Assembly (NCBI GenBank): GCA_035518875.1
Contig: DATIXD010000318.1
Span: 1 to 27,389 of the forward strand
DNA length: 27,389 nt
Direction of reading: 5' to 3'
From: DATIXD01 sp035518875
GTDB taxonomy: Bacteria; Pseudomonadota; Gammaproteobacteria; Methylococcales; Methylococcaceae
How positions within the stretch are numbered: position 1 is the stretch's first letter; the number at the start of each line of letters is the position of its first letter. Positions 16,187 to 23,865 of this stretch are shown here, one piece after another. The translations under genes and the position numbers were made by a program. The notes beneath the pieces are model-generated. The model made no database searches. It worked only from the letters and a program-made list of their open reading frames with translations, and was not told where the DNA came from.

Positions 16187-17647
16187 ATGACCTTGAAACG
16201 TCTTTTCTCATTGAAGTACCTGGCGGCCTTCGGGTTCTGCCTCGCATTGATTCCCCTCCTGATCGCCGTGGTGGATGCGGCTTTCGCCGTGGAGGAAGTG
16301 GCGGGTTCGGGGCAGGCGGCGATCTACCAGGTGCTCAACCAGTCAAAAACCATTGGTTTGGTGATTCGGCGGGTCAAAGAGGTCGAGCGCAAAGCCAAGT
16401 ATTTCTCGCTCTTGTCGGAACCGTCCCTGCGTGATCCCTATGAACGTCAATCTTATGAAGGCGTCCGGACGTCGCTGGAGCAAGCCTTGGAGGAATTGCG
16501 GCACCTGGAGGTCGACAAAAATTTAGTTTCGTATATCAACCAGTTAACGGAGAAGGAACGGCTGATTTACCAGCAGGTTGTCGGTTCACAAACCGCCGAT
16601 AATCATGGGCTTCCGGTCGAGGAGGCTTTCCGGTCCCTGCACGGTTTGGCCGATGACCTGCGGCGCGTGATCGCAGAACAGGTCGAGCGCGAAGTGAGCG
16701 AGCTTCAGGAACATTCCACATCGGTTCGACAGCGCCTCCTGATGCAGCTATCGATCCTATTGCCGGTTTCCGTCGCTTTGATCGTGATTCTGACGACCCT
16801 ATTCAGCAGGGTGATCCGGCAGCTGGATGCGTCGATCCGAAGGCTCGGGGCCGGGGATTTCATGGAGCCCATCAGAGTCGCGGGGCCGCAGGATTTGCGA
16901 TATCTCGGCGAGCGGCTGGAGTGGCTACGCACGCGCCGGTTGGCTCTGGAACAGTCCAGGCAAGAATTCCTCCACAACTTCTCCGGCGAGATCAAGACGC
17001 CACTCGTGGCCATTGGTAAAGGATCGCAACTGCTTGCGGACGAGGCGGTGGGCGAATTGAATCCCAAACAACGCGACATCGCCCAGAAGCTGACCGGCGG
17101 CATGCAGGAACTGCAAGCGCTGATCGAAGATATTATTCGCTACAGTCGGTTCAGCGCGGATTCGTTGAAACATCCCAAAGAAGTCGTCAACATGGAGGCA
17201 TTGGTGAAATCGGTCATCCGGGATTCTCAGGCGCGCCTTGCAGACAAGTCCCTGAAGATCAAGGAATTGATTCAAAAGATCGAGGTGGCGGGTGTTCCCG
17301 AGCGGTTGCGAACCCTAGTCGATGAGCTGATTTCCAATGCAGTGAAGTTCTCGCCGATGGGCGGGGAGATCAGGGTCATTCTCCGCGCTTCCGGATCCAA
17401 TATGGAACTGGAGGTCGAAGATGATGGGCCCGGCATTGACGCCAATGAACGCTCGCGCGTGTTCGAGCCATTTTTCCGGGGCAGGGCGGCGAACACCCTC
17501 GAGGCTAAGGGGTCCGGCATGGGCTTGGCGATCGCTGGCGAGTGCGTCGCCAGCCATCAGGGGATGATCGAGGTCGTCGAGCCGCGTCAAGACAAGCAGG
17601 GTGCCCGCATCCTGGTCCAAATTCCACTCCTTGAAAAGTCTGAATGA
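16187..17647 (+). CDS. GlrK-like sensor histidine kinase lacking the phospho-acceptor histidine
   Basis: The 486-residue product has the layout of GlrK/QseE: a transmembrane segment at about 11-32, a periplasmic helical domain of about 150 residues, a second transmembrane segment (about 184-205), HAMP, a HisKA-like dimerisation helix and an HATPase domain. The ATPase boxes are intact: N box DELISNAVKF (N384), G1 DDGPGID (D413), F box FEPFFRG and G2 GSGMGL (442-447). The H box reads FSGEIKTPL where relatives have FSHELKTPL, so the phosphorylated histidine is glycine (G267, codon GGC at 16985-16987). ATP binding should survive but normal autophosphorylation should not. A lipoprotein gene overlaps its stop; no response regulator gene follows. 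I chose the ATG at 16187, just before the first membrane segment. Confidence 0.9.
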   Translation: MTLKRLFSLKYLAAFGFCLALIPLLIAVVDAAFAVEEVAGSGQAAIYQVLNQSKTIGLVIRRVKEVERKAKYFSLLSEPSLRDPYERQSYEGVRTSLEQALEELRHLEVDKNLVSYINQLTEKERLIYQQVVGSQTADNHGLPVEEAFRSLHGLADDLRRVIAEQVEREVSELQEHSTSVRQRLLMQLSILLPVSVALIVILTTLFSRVIRQLDASIRRLGAGDFMEPIRVAGPQDLRYLGERLEWLRTRRLALEQSRQEFLHNFSGEIKTPLVAIGKGSQLLADEAVGELNPKQRDIAQKLTGGMQELQALIEDIIRYSRFSADSLKHPKEVVNMEALVKSVIRDSQARLADKSLKIKELIQKIEVAGVPERLRTLVDELISNAVKFSPMGGEIRVILRASGSNMELEVEDDGPGIDANERSRVFEPFFRGRAANTLEAKGSGMGLAIAGECVASHQGMIEVVEPRQDKQGARILVQIPLLEKSE

Positions 17648-18198
17648 AAGCGATAGTACGAATTACAAGCTTGGTTGCCTTATTGTTACTGACCGCTTGC
17701 GCGGATTTCTACTCCACCAGGCCCTACACGCCGTATTACGGCGGTTTCCAGGATGCTTATGCGCGCTCGGACATCGACGAGTTATTGCGGTTCGGTGCTG
17801 ATTTTGCGAAGAAAACCGGTGCGTCCCGCGCGGAGCAATGCCGGCAGTTGCTGGGGCGCGAACAGGATGCCTCCAGCGTAGGGGTCCAATTGCATCTGAT
17901 GATGGGCCGGGTGCTTTCCGAAGCCTGCGGCGATATCCCCAAGCTGTTGAGATCATTGGACGCCATCCCGCCGGGAAGACTCCCCGATGGCCGGGTCCAA
18001 TCGCTGGTCGTCTTTCATACGGAGGCCCTGAAACGGCTCAATAACCTCTCCAGGAAGCAGGCGGCGGTCGAGCGGAAACAGAAGACGGTTCATCCTACGG
18101 CGGATTCCAAAAACGATGACGCCAGGATTCTACGGGAAAAGCTGGAAGCCATTCGGGCCATCGAAAAGAATATGGACGAAACCGGGGGCGGGGAATAA
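17644..18198 (+). CDS. Putative lipoprotein partner of the kinase (QseG/GlrX position)
   Basis: This 184-residue protein has a signal peptide and lipobox LTAC with C19, so it is predicted to be a lipoprotein. The rest is mostly helical and polar, with two cysteines (near 66 and 98) and a charged C-terminal half (AAVERKQKTVH, then LREKLEAIRAIEKNMDE) likely to form a coiled coil. Its ATG overlaps the kinase stop by 4 bases. In enterobacteria the lipoprotein QseG (GlrX) lies directly after the GlrK/QseE kinase and interacts with it; position and type match, though sequence similarity is not something I can claim. The response regulator gene that follows in that operon is absent here. Confidence 0.75.
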   Translation: MKAIVRITSLVALLLLTACADFYSTRPYTPYYGGFQDAYARSDIDELLRFGADFAKKTGASRAEQCRQLLGREQDASSVGVQLHLMMGRVLSEACGDIPKLLRSLDAIPPGRLPDGRVQSLVVFHTEALKRLNNLSRKQAAVERKQKTVHPTADSKNDDARILREKLEAIRAIEKNMDETGGGE

Positions 18199-18264
18199 GC
18201 GGATGAGCGATTGGGGAAAGAATGTAAAACCTGAAGTGTACTGACGATTTCGCTTCACTCGTCA

Positions 18265-18292
18265 TTGTAAGAATGCGCTGAGCGGTTAGACT
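18265..18292 (+). promoter_or_regulatory. Candidate sigma-70 promoter for the PilZ-related gene
   Basis: TTGTAA (18265-18270) and TAGACT (18287-18292) are 16 bases apart and lie 31 bases before the start at 18324. The match is fair, not strong. Confidence 0.4.
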
Positions 18293-18323
18293 CATTAAAT
18301 GAGCAACTGATTCAGACTCGGCC

Positions 18324-19949
18324 ATGTCATCCAGCGAAACTCCACAACTGCCTTTCCCGCTCCGGCTCGACTCGATTGATTCCTGGCTGGCCGATTTACC
18401 CGTTACGAACAGCCGCGAATGCTGCCGGATACTTTATGCAGGCTTGCAGGCACTGAATGGCAACGAGCTCGATCCGCCATTGCGGTTGCAGGCGTTGGAA
18501 AGGTTCAGGCCTCTGGTCGTTCTCCAGGCTCGCAATCTCATCCCTTATTTCGTGGGCAAGCCACTGCCTCTGGGTGAAAAGATACGCAAGCTGGCCAAGC
18601 TGAGCGCCCAGTTTCACGCCGAGTTGGCCAAAGGATACGAGACGATTGCAAAGCGAGATAATTTTGCCGAGTTGTTCGAAGCGAAGGAGCAGGCCACGAT
18701 CATCCATCGTGCCCTGCAGTCCTACGAGCTGCTGTTGCTGCATCTCGCGCACACGTATGAAATGCCGTCTTCGTCCATCGCGGAGAAGCTCGATGCGCTT
18801 TACCGGTTGGCCGAGGCGGCCGATGTCCACAACTTGAACTTGAATGATCCGGACTGCTCGCCGAATGCCGCTTCGAGTATCAGCGATCTGTTCAAGCGCA
18901 TCCAGGCTTTCCGGTTGGCAGCGCCCAACCGCCTGAGCCAGGAAGACATTCGGCAATACTACGACTTATTGCGGCAGTACGACGGGCTCATTCACCTCGG
19001 CCGGAATCCGGGCGAGGCGGGTGGGCAGGCGGAGTTGTCTGTTGATCCGAATTCTGGTCGGGTGCCGCATTCTCCGATTCGGGTTGCCGATAATCGGGGG
19101 AATATCCCTCAGGTGCTTTTCGGGGCATTCGTGGGGAAGCTCGACGCCCTGCGTCAGCCGACGGTGCCCGCCGGCGCCAGACTGAATGAGAGTCTGTCGG
19201 TTTATCTTCAGGTGCGTTTGGGCGCAATGCCTCCGCTGATGGCGGGGCAGAAAAGCCGAAACGCGGTGTTGATTTTGGGGTTCGACGTCTTAGTCTTGGC
19301 TTTGGCCAAGCTGCTGGTGAAATCGGAGCATCGGGCTTCCTGGGCCGACATGACCGAGCTCGAACTCGTGCCTTTGAGCGATCACACCGGTGCGGGTCCG
19401 GGACTGGAATCTTCGAAGTCGGCAGGTACGTTCACTTCTGCGCCATTCTTAAAAAAATCGGTCAAACCCCAAGTCGGAGGGGACATCTGGAGCCAGCCGA
19501 TGGGGGAATTTCCCTGCCAGGTGCACCGCACCGAAGCGCCGGGCTATTACCTCTTGGATCATGCCGCAGGGGCGTTGCGCGTGGGTCGCCTGGTTGGGCT
19601 GAATACCGACAACAAACTCATCCAGATTGGTCGGGTCTGCGGCAGCGGGCATGAGGGTGCTCGTTCGTTTGACGGCTTCGAATTGCTGGCGAGTGATGTG
19701 AACCTGGCCCGGATTTTTTGCGATACCGCGCCGCAGATCGGACGCCAAGCTTTGTTCGTCAAAGCCGCAGCCGCCGGAAAGGAATGTTACGGGCTGATAC
19801 TGCCACCCCTCAAGCTACGCAGTGGCGAGGGTCTTGCCGTTGAACTGGACGGGCGCAGGGAAAAATATCGGATCGCGAAACTGCTGGAGGCTACCAGTGA
19901 ATTCAGCCAGTTCGAGATCGTCCGCGAGGATGATACAGCCAGCGGCTGA
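18324..19949 (+). CDS. PilZ-related cytoplasmic protein, possible c-di-GMP signalling
   Basis: The 541-residue product has no signal peptide. The first 230 residues are helical and start with a pattern (LPVTNSRECCRILYAGLQAL, then a run ending ERFRPLV) shared by a group of long gammaproteobacterial and betaproteobacterial PilZ-domain proteins. The C-terminal part, about 395-535, has the beta-rich order of that group: QVHRTEAPGYYLL, RVGRLVGL, IQIGRVC, GFELLA, LILPP and a final strand series. The usual PilZ signature RxxxR followed by D/NxSxxG is not seen at the start of the domain, so c-di-GMP binding is uncertain. It follows the kinase-lipoprotein pair by 125 bases and has its own candidate promoter. 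Function is inferred from resemblance only. Confidence 0.65.
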   Translation: MSSSETPQLPFPLRLDSIDSWLADLPVTNSRECCRILYAGLQALNGNELDPPLRLQALERFRPLVVLQARNLIPYFVGKPLPLGEKIRKLAKLSAQFHAELAKGYETIAKRDNFAELFEAKEQATIIHRALQSYELLLLHLAHTYEMPSSSIAEKLDALYRLAEAADVHNLNLNDPDCSPNAASSISDLFKRIQAFRLAAPNRLSQEDIRQYYDLLRQYDGLIHLGRNPGEAGGQAELSVDPNSGRVPHSPIRVADNRGNIPQVLFGAFVGKLDALRQPTVPAGARLNESLSVYLQVRLGAMPPLMAGQKSRNAVLILGFDVLVLALAKLLVKSEHRASWADMTELELVPLSDHTGAGPGLESSKSAGTFTSAPFLKKSVKPQVGGDIWSQPMGEFPCQVHRTEAPGYYLLDHAAGALRVGRLVGLNTDNKLIQIGRVCGSGHEGARSFDGFELLASDVNLARIFCDTAPQIGRQALFVKAAAAGKECYGLILPPLKLRSGEGLAVELDGRREKYRIAKLLEATSEFSQFEIVREDDTASG

Positions 19950-19989
19950 ACGAGCGCCCCGCCGACGCTTCATGGCTTGAACCCAACTT

Positions 19990-20466
19990 TTACAAATGTT
20001 TCCAGTGTTGGAACATGGCCGCTTGTCCGCAAGGGACTCCGCTGGAATTCAACAGGTTCCAGACCACCGCGTCTTCGATCAAGAAGCGCCGTCCGTGCCG
20101 TCCGATTCTCACGCCCCGATAATGCTCGATATAACCGCGTTGGTTGACTTCGGCTAGCAGCCGCGTGCGCTCTTCCTGGTTGACCGTCTCCGCCGAGAGT
20201 CGCGAGGGCAGGACGGTCAGTTCTTCCCAACTCATCCCGAACAGTTCGAGCGCGGCCCGGTTGGCGTAGTTGAAAATCGGGTCTTTCGCCGCATCATGGG
20301 AAACCATCGCCAATGGCGCATGAAAAAGGTAGCGGGCGGCTTCCTCGTCACTCATGCGGGGGCTGACCAACTCGCGCCCGGTCCAGTGACGATAGGAGGT
20401 CCGCAAAAGAGCGATGTGGTCGGCCAGAAAGGCGTTTTCTTCGGAGGGTTTTGAGAATTCGCTCAT
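19990..20466 (-). CDS. MEKHLA-domain protein
   Basis: The 158-residue product matches the MEKHLA domain, a PAS-related fold found alone in bacteria and at the end of plant HD-ZIP III regulators. Visible features are LLRTSYRHWTGRELV near 20-34, APLAMVSHDAAKDPIFNYANRAALELFGMSWEEL near 50-83 and an ending GQAAMFQHWKHL. It may bind a small ligand and sense a signal, but no partner domain or output is fused. The ATG at 20466 gives the family length; the same frame extends upstream into the neighbouring gene without support. It lies 34 bases downstream of the DUF3530 gene on the same strand, so the two are probably co-transcribed. Confidence 0.88.
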   Translation of the reverse strand: MSEFSKPSEENAFLADHIALLRTSYRHWTGRELVSPRMSDEEAARYLFHAPLAMVSHDAAKDPIFNYANRAALELFGMSWEELTVLPSRLSAETVNQEERTRLLAEVNQRGYIEHYRGVRIGRHGRRFLIEDAVVWNLLNSSGVPCGQAAMFQHWKHL

Positions 20467-20500
20467 GTCTTTCGTCCGGATTGAACGGCGTAAGCCGATT

Positions 20501-21301
20501 TTACCGCGGGTTCCGTGCTGCCGGCGATACCCGTACCAGCCAGCCATGGATGCGGTTGATGAGGAGGTCTTCCACATCTTTGAAATCGGCTTCCGGGTCG
20601 TTAATGGTCGTTTGTCGGTAAGCCTCATTTTTTTTCATGATCCGCTTGCGTGTTGGCGCGGCTTCCTCCGTCGCCATTTCGTCGCGGCGGCTCAGTATAT
20701 CCAGCAACGGAATGTTCACCTTGCCGAGATCGGCCAGGCCGGCAGCGTCCCGCTCGGCCGCGCTCGATGCGGGCGAATCGATGATGATCGCGGCAGTCGT
20801 TATGGTATCCGGGGTGCGTGCCAAGTAACGCAACACCGTGAGTGCGCCGGTGCCATGTCCGATCAGGACGATGCGATCATGATTTTTGGATTTCAGATAG
20901 TCGATGCCGGCTTGGATACGCGCGACAGCTTCCGGCAGCAAGGCGAGGTGGTCTTGTAGGTCGGCGCCCGCTTCCCGCATAGGCCCCTGCAGGGCGAGGG
21001 TGTCCCAGCCCCGCTCCGGCAGCCGCTTGCGCATGGATTGCAGGATGTCCGCCGCGTCGGCTGAGGCGTCCAGCTCATGCAGCAGGATCAGGCCGCCCCG
21101 GGTTTCCCGGCTGATGGCCTCCCGGTAGAATGCTTGAAATTTCACGCCCGCCGTTTCCAGCCAAATCGCTTCGCCGGCGCCCGCCCGCGCGGTCGTTTCC
21201 TCGGCGATCCCTTGCTCCCGAGGCAGGTCGGTGGCATGTCCACCCTGCCAACCGGCGAGTGTCGCAAGACATGCCGCAACGATTTGTAAGGCCCTGATCA
21301 T
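20501..21301 (-). CDS. DUF3530 family exported protein
   Basis: The 266-residue product has a signal peptide (MIRALQIVAACLATLAG, cleavage likely near GHA) and then an alpha/beta-hydrolase-like body typical of DUF3530: GGLILLHELDASAD near 69-82, GWDTLALQGPMREAG near 98-112, and LIGHGTGALTVLRYLA near 151-166. The nucleophile position of the elbow is glycine (GHGTG) instead of serine, so hydrolase activity is doubtful. I chose the ATG at 21301 because the signal peptide starts there; the frame is open 80 residues further upstream with no sign of a domain. A MEKHLA gene follows after 34 bases. The extended -10 motif near 21371 may be its promoter. Confidence 0.82.
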   Translation of the reverse strand: MIRALQIVAACLATLAGWQGGHATDLPREQGIAEETTARAGAGEAIWLETAGVKFQAFYREAISRETRGGLILLHELDASADAADILQSMRKRLPERGWDTLALQGPMREAGADLQDHLALLPEAVARIQAGIDYLKSKNHDRIVLIGHGTGALTVLRYLARTPDTITTAAIIIDSPASSAAERDAAGLADLGKVNIPLLDILSRRDEMATEEAAPTRKRIMKKNEAYRQTTINDPEADFKDVEDLLINRIHGWLVRVSPAARNPR

Positions 21302-21370
21302 CGCCGAATTGGTTGCTCCGAGGTTCTGTATTGCGGGATCGCCCGCTGCCTGATTTAGAGCGTGATTGGC

Positions 21371-21380
21371 ATTGTACACA
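21371..21380 (-). promoter_or_regulatory. Extended -10 promoter element for the DUF3530 gene
   Basis: On the minus strand the sequence TGTG-TACAAT is an extended -10 box (TGn before TACAAT), 70 bases before the DUF3530 start at 21301. A clear -35 hexamer is not visible. Confidence 0.4.
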
Positions 21381-21541
21381 GCGTTTACTGGAAAGCAGCG
21401 CTGCATCAACGCGCCTCTCAATCGCAGCGGTTCTTTTCGTGTAAACTGACGCAAATCTCGATCGGGCGCGTTCCTTAAAGGCTTAAGCCGATGTGGGCCG
21501 CCGCTCTCTCTTACAACGTTCTTAGCGTGGAGTGAACTCAT

Positions 21542-22999
21542 ATGACAGAACTAGCGGAATATGTCGACGGCCTGCCCAATATTTGTGGCGAGGAGAAGGC
21601 TCTCGAGCAGGCGTTGAAACAGCGACCACAGACCGTATTCTTGAAGGATAGTAGGATTTCCTTCGATCGGATCAAGAGCGCCTGCGCGATCGCGCTACAC
21701 ATGCACCAACCCCTGATACCCGCAGGCGGCGGCGATCTTCATAGCGCCGACATCATCAGCAATCTCCAGTACATGATGGAGAACCAGGGTTTTGGCGACA
21801 ACCACAATGCCCCGGTCTTCCACTGGTGCTACAAGCGCATGGGTGAATTCGTGCCGCAGTTGATCCGGGAAGGCAAGCAGCCGCGGGTCATGCTCGAGTA
21901 TTCGGGCACTCTGTTCCACGGCCTCAGAAAAATGGGACTGCACGATGTTTTAGACAGTCTGAAAACCATCACTTGTCATCCCGATTATCGCCATGCCGTG
22001 GAATGGCTGGGTTGCCCCTGGGGACACGCCGTCGCTCCGTCGACGCCGGTGCAGGATTTCCGCTTGCACGTGAGAGCCTGGCAGCATCATTTCGCGGCCA
22101 TATTCGGCCTGGAGGCCTTGAGTCGCGTGCGGGGATTCTCGCCCTCGGAAATGGCTTTGCCCAACCATCCCGACGTGGCCTACGAATACGTTAAGACCTT
22201 GCGCGACTGCGGTTATGCCTGGGTGCTGATCCAGGAACACACTGTCGAACGGCCGGAAAACGGCCACGGGCCCGAGAAGAAACACCTGCCGCATCGTCTC
22301 GTCTGTACGAGCTCCAGGGGTGAAACCGCCAGCATCATCGCGATTCTCAAGACCCAGGGCAGCGACACCAAGCTGGTCGCGCAAATGCAGCCTTATTACG
22401 AGGCCAAGAGCGTGTCGCGCTGGGAGCTCGCGGGGAAAAGCGTGCCGCCGCTGGTCACCCAGATTGCTGATGGTGAAAACGGCGGGGTGATGATGAACGA
22501 GTTCCCGTCGAAATACATGGAGGTGGTGCACGAGGCCAGCGGGTCGGAGAGTCCGCTGATGAACGCCACCGAGTATCTTGAGCACCTGTTTGCGATGGGC
22601 ATCAAGGAGGACGACCTTCCCGTCATTCAGCCCCTCTGGCAGAAAGCCATCTGGGATCGCTTCACGCCCGGCGATGGCGCGGAAAAGCTCGAAAAAACCA
22701 TTGCCGAGATCAAAAAGGAGGATCATCGCTTCCACATGGAGGGGGGCAGCTGGACCAATAACATCTCCTGGGTGAAAGGTTACGAAAATATCCTCGGGCC
22801 GATGGAGGACGCCAGCTCACGCTTCTACGAGAAGATACTCAAGAAGAATGTTCCAAGCAGCGATCCGCGTTATCGCAATGCCCTGTTCCACTTGATGACC
22901 GCTCAAACCAGTTGCTATCGCTATTGGGGGCAAGGTTTGTGGACGGACTACGGGCGCGAAATATGCCGCCGGACGATGGAAATCCTGGGCGGGGATTGA
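21542..22999 (+). CDS. Glycoside hydrolase family 57-like enzyme
   Basis: GH57 enzymes act on alpha-glucans such as glycogen (alpha-amylase, branching or 4-alpha-glucanotransferase activity). The 485-residue product has the family's region 1 in ALHMHQPL (H53, H55-Q56-P57), a region with the probable nucleophile glutamate in GFSPSEMALPN (E203), and the ADGENGG motif with D310, the expected acid/base region. Length is at the short end, with a catalytic barrel and a helical C-terminal region (about 380-485). The specific activity cannot be read from the sequence. GGAG lies 9 bases before the ATG. A DUF455 gene follows 29 bases later on the same strand. No glgA, glgB, glgC or glgP is in the window. 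Confidence 0.88.
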   Translation: MTELAEYVDGLPNICGEEKALEQALKQRPQTVFLKDSRISFDRIKSACAIALHMHQPLIPAGGGDLHSADIISNLQYMMENQGFGDNHNAPVFHWCYKRMGEFVPQLIREGKQPRVMLEYSGTLFHGLRKMGLHDVLDSLKTITCHPDYRHAVEWLGCPWGHAVAPSTPVQDFRLHVRAWQHHFAAIFGLEALSRVRGFSPSEMALPNHPDVAYEYVKTLRDCGYAWVLIQEHTVERPENGHGPEKKHLPHRLVCTSSRGETASIIAILKTQGSDTKLVAQMQPYYEAKSVSRWELAGKSVPPLVTQIADGENGGVMMNEFPSKYMEVVHEASGSESPLMNATEYLEHLFAMGIKEDDLPVIQPLWQKAIWDRFTPGDGAEKLEKTIAEIKKEDHRFHMEGGSWTNNISWVKGYENILGPMEDASSRFYEKILKKNVPSSDPRYRNALFHLMTAQTSCYRYWGQGLWTDYGREICRRTMEILGGD

Positions 23000-23028
23000 A
23001 GGGTGGGGGACGCCGCTAAACCCCGACG

Positions 23029-23826
23029 ATGAGCGATCTTTTCGCCGTCGCCGAGCAGTGCCTCTGTTCGCCCGACATCGAAACCAAGCTCTCGCTTACC
23101 CATGAAGCCTGGCGGTTGAGTGGCGAGGGCGAGCTGAGTTTCGAATCCGGTTCCGAACCCTTGCCCATAACAGCGGCGTGTTTTCCGGAACGGCCGATTC
23201 TGGTCGAGCCCCGCGACCTCCCGAAGCGCAAGCTGAACTCGCCGGAGGGCAGGACGGCTCTGCTGCACGCTGTTGCTCACATCGAATTCACCGCCATCCA
23301 CCTGGCCTGGGACCACCTCTATCGCTTCCGGGGACTGCCGCTCGACTACTACCGCGACTGGCTGGGCGTGGCCCGCGAGGAGGCCGAACACTTCGAGATG
23401 ATCCGCCTGCGATTGCGGCAACTCGGCTCGGATTACGGCGAATTGCCCGCCCACGGCGGTTTGTGGAGCATCGCCGCGGAGACGGCCTATGATGTGGCAG
23501 CGCGTATGGCCCTGGTGCCGCGGTTCATGGAGGCGCGGGGGTTAGACGTGACGCCGGGGATGATTGAAAAGCTGGAACAGGCGGGTGATCCTGAAAGCGT
23601 CGCCATCTTGACCCGAATCCTGGAGGATGAAGTCGGGCACGTCGCATTGGGTTCGCGTTGGTTCCTGCGGGTGTGCGAGCAAAGGGGATCGGCGCCGGAG
23701 GATGAATATTTCGCCCTGATCGACCGGCACCTGCGAGGTCAGACGCGCGGGCCGTTCAATTTCAATCTTCGCAGAAAGGCGGGTTTCAGCGACGGGGAAT
23801 TGGACCGGTTAGAAGCCTTGAGTTAG
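23029..23826 (+). CDS. DUF455 ferritin-like protein
   Basis: The 265-residue product belongs to DUF455, a ferritin-like four-helix fold related to tRNA hydroxylase MiaE. The carboxylate/histidine pattern of a di-iron centre is visible: HIEFTAIHLAWDHLYRF (H84, E86, H91, D95), REEAEHFEMI (E117, E118, E120, H121) and LEDEVGHVALG (E199, E201, H204). The start has a weak ribosome site (a GGGGGA stretch about 18 bases upstream), but the ATG at 23029 gives the family's normal beginning. It lies 29 bases after the GH57 gene, probably in one transcript. Its substrate is unknown; similar genes are often annotated only as ferritin-like. Confidence 0.9.
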   Translation: MSDLFAVAEQCLCSPDIETKLSLTHEAWRLSGEGELSFESGSEPLPITAACFPERPILVEPRDLPKRKLNSPEGRTALLHAVAHIEFTAIHLAWDHLYRFRGLPLDYYRDWLGVAREEAEHFEMIRLRLRQLGSDYGELPAHGGLWSIAAETAYDVAARMALVPRFMEARGLDVTPGMIEKLEQAGDPESVAILTRILEDEVGHVALGSRWFLRVCEQRGSAPEDEYFALIDRHLRGQTRGPFNFNLRRKAGFSDGELDRLEALS

Positions 23827-23837
23827 AACGCAGGTTT

Positions 23838-23859
23838 CCCCGGTTGCCGACAACCGGGG
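23838..23859. terminator. Hairpin between convergent DUF455 and ispG genes
   Basis: A perfect 9-bp stem, CCCCGGTTG (23838-23846) and CAACCGGGG (23851-23859), with a CCGA loop, lies between the convergent genes, starting 12 bases after the DUF455 stop. No T-tract follows on either strand, so termination may be weak or factor-dependent, but the position suits a bidirectional terminator. Confidence 0.6.
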
Positions 23860-23865
23860 CGATGA

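Noticed and set aside
18242..18264. TGACGA/TCGTCA inverted repeat as a terminator after the lipoprotein gene
   Set aside because: Only 6 bp with an 11-base loop and no T-tract; too weak to call.
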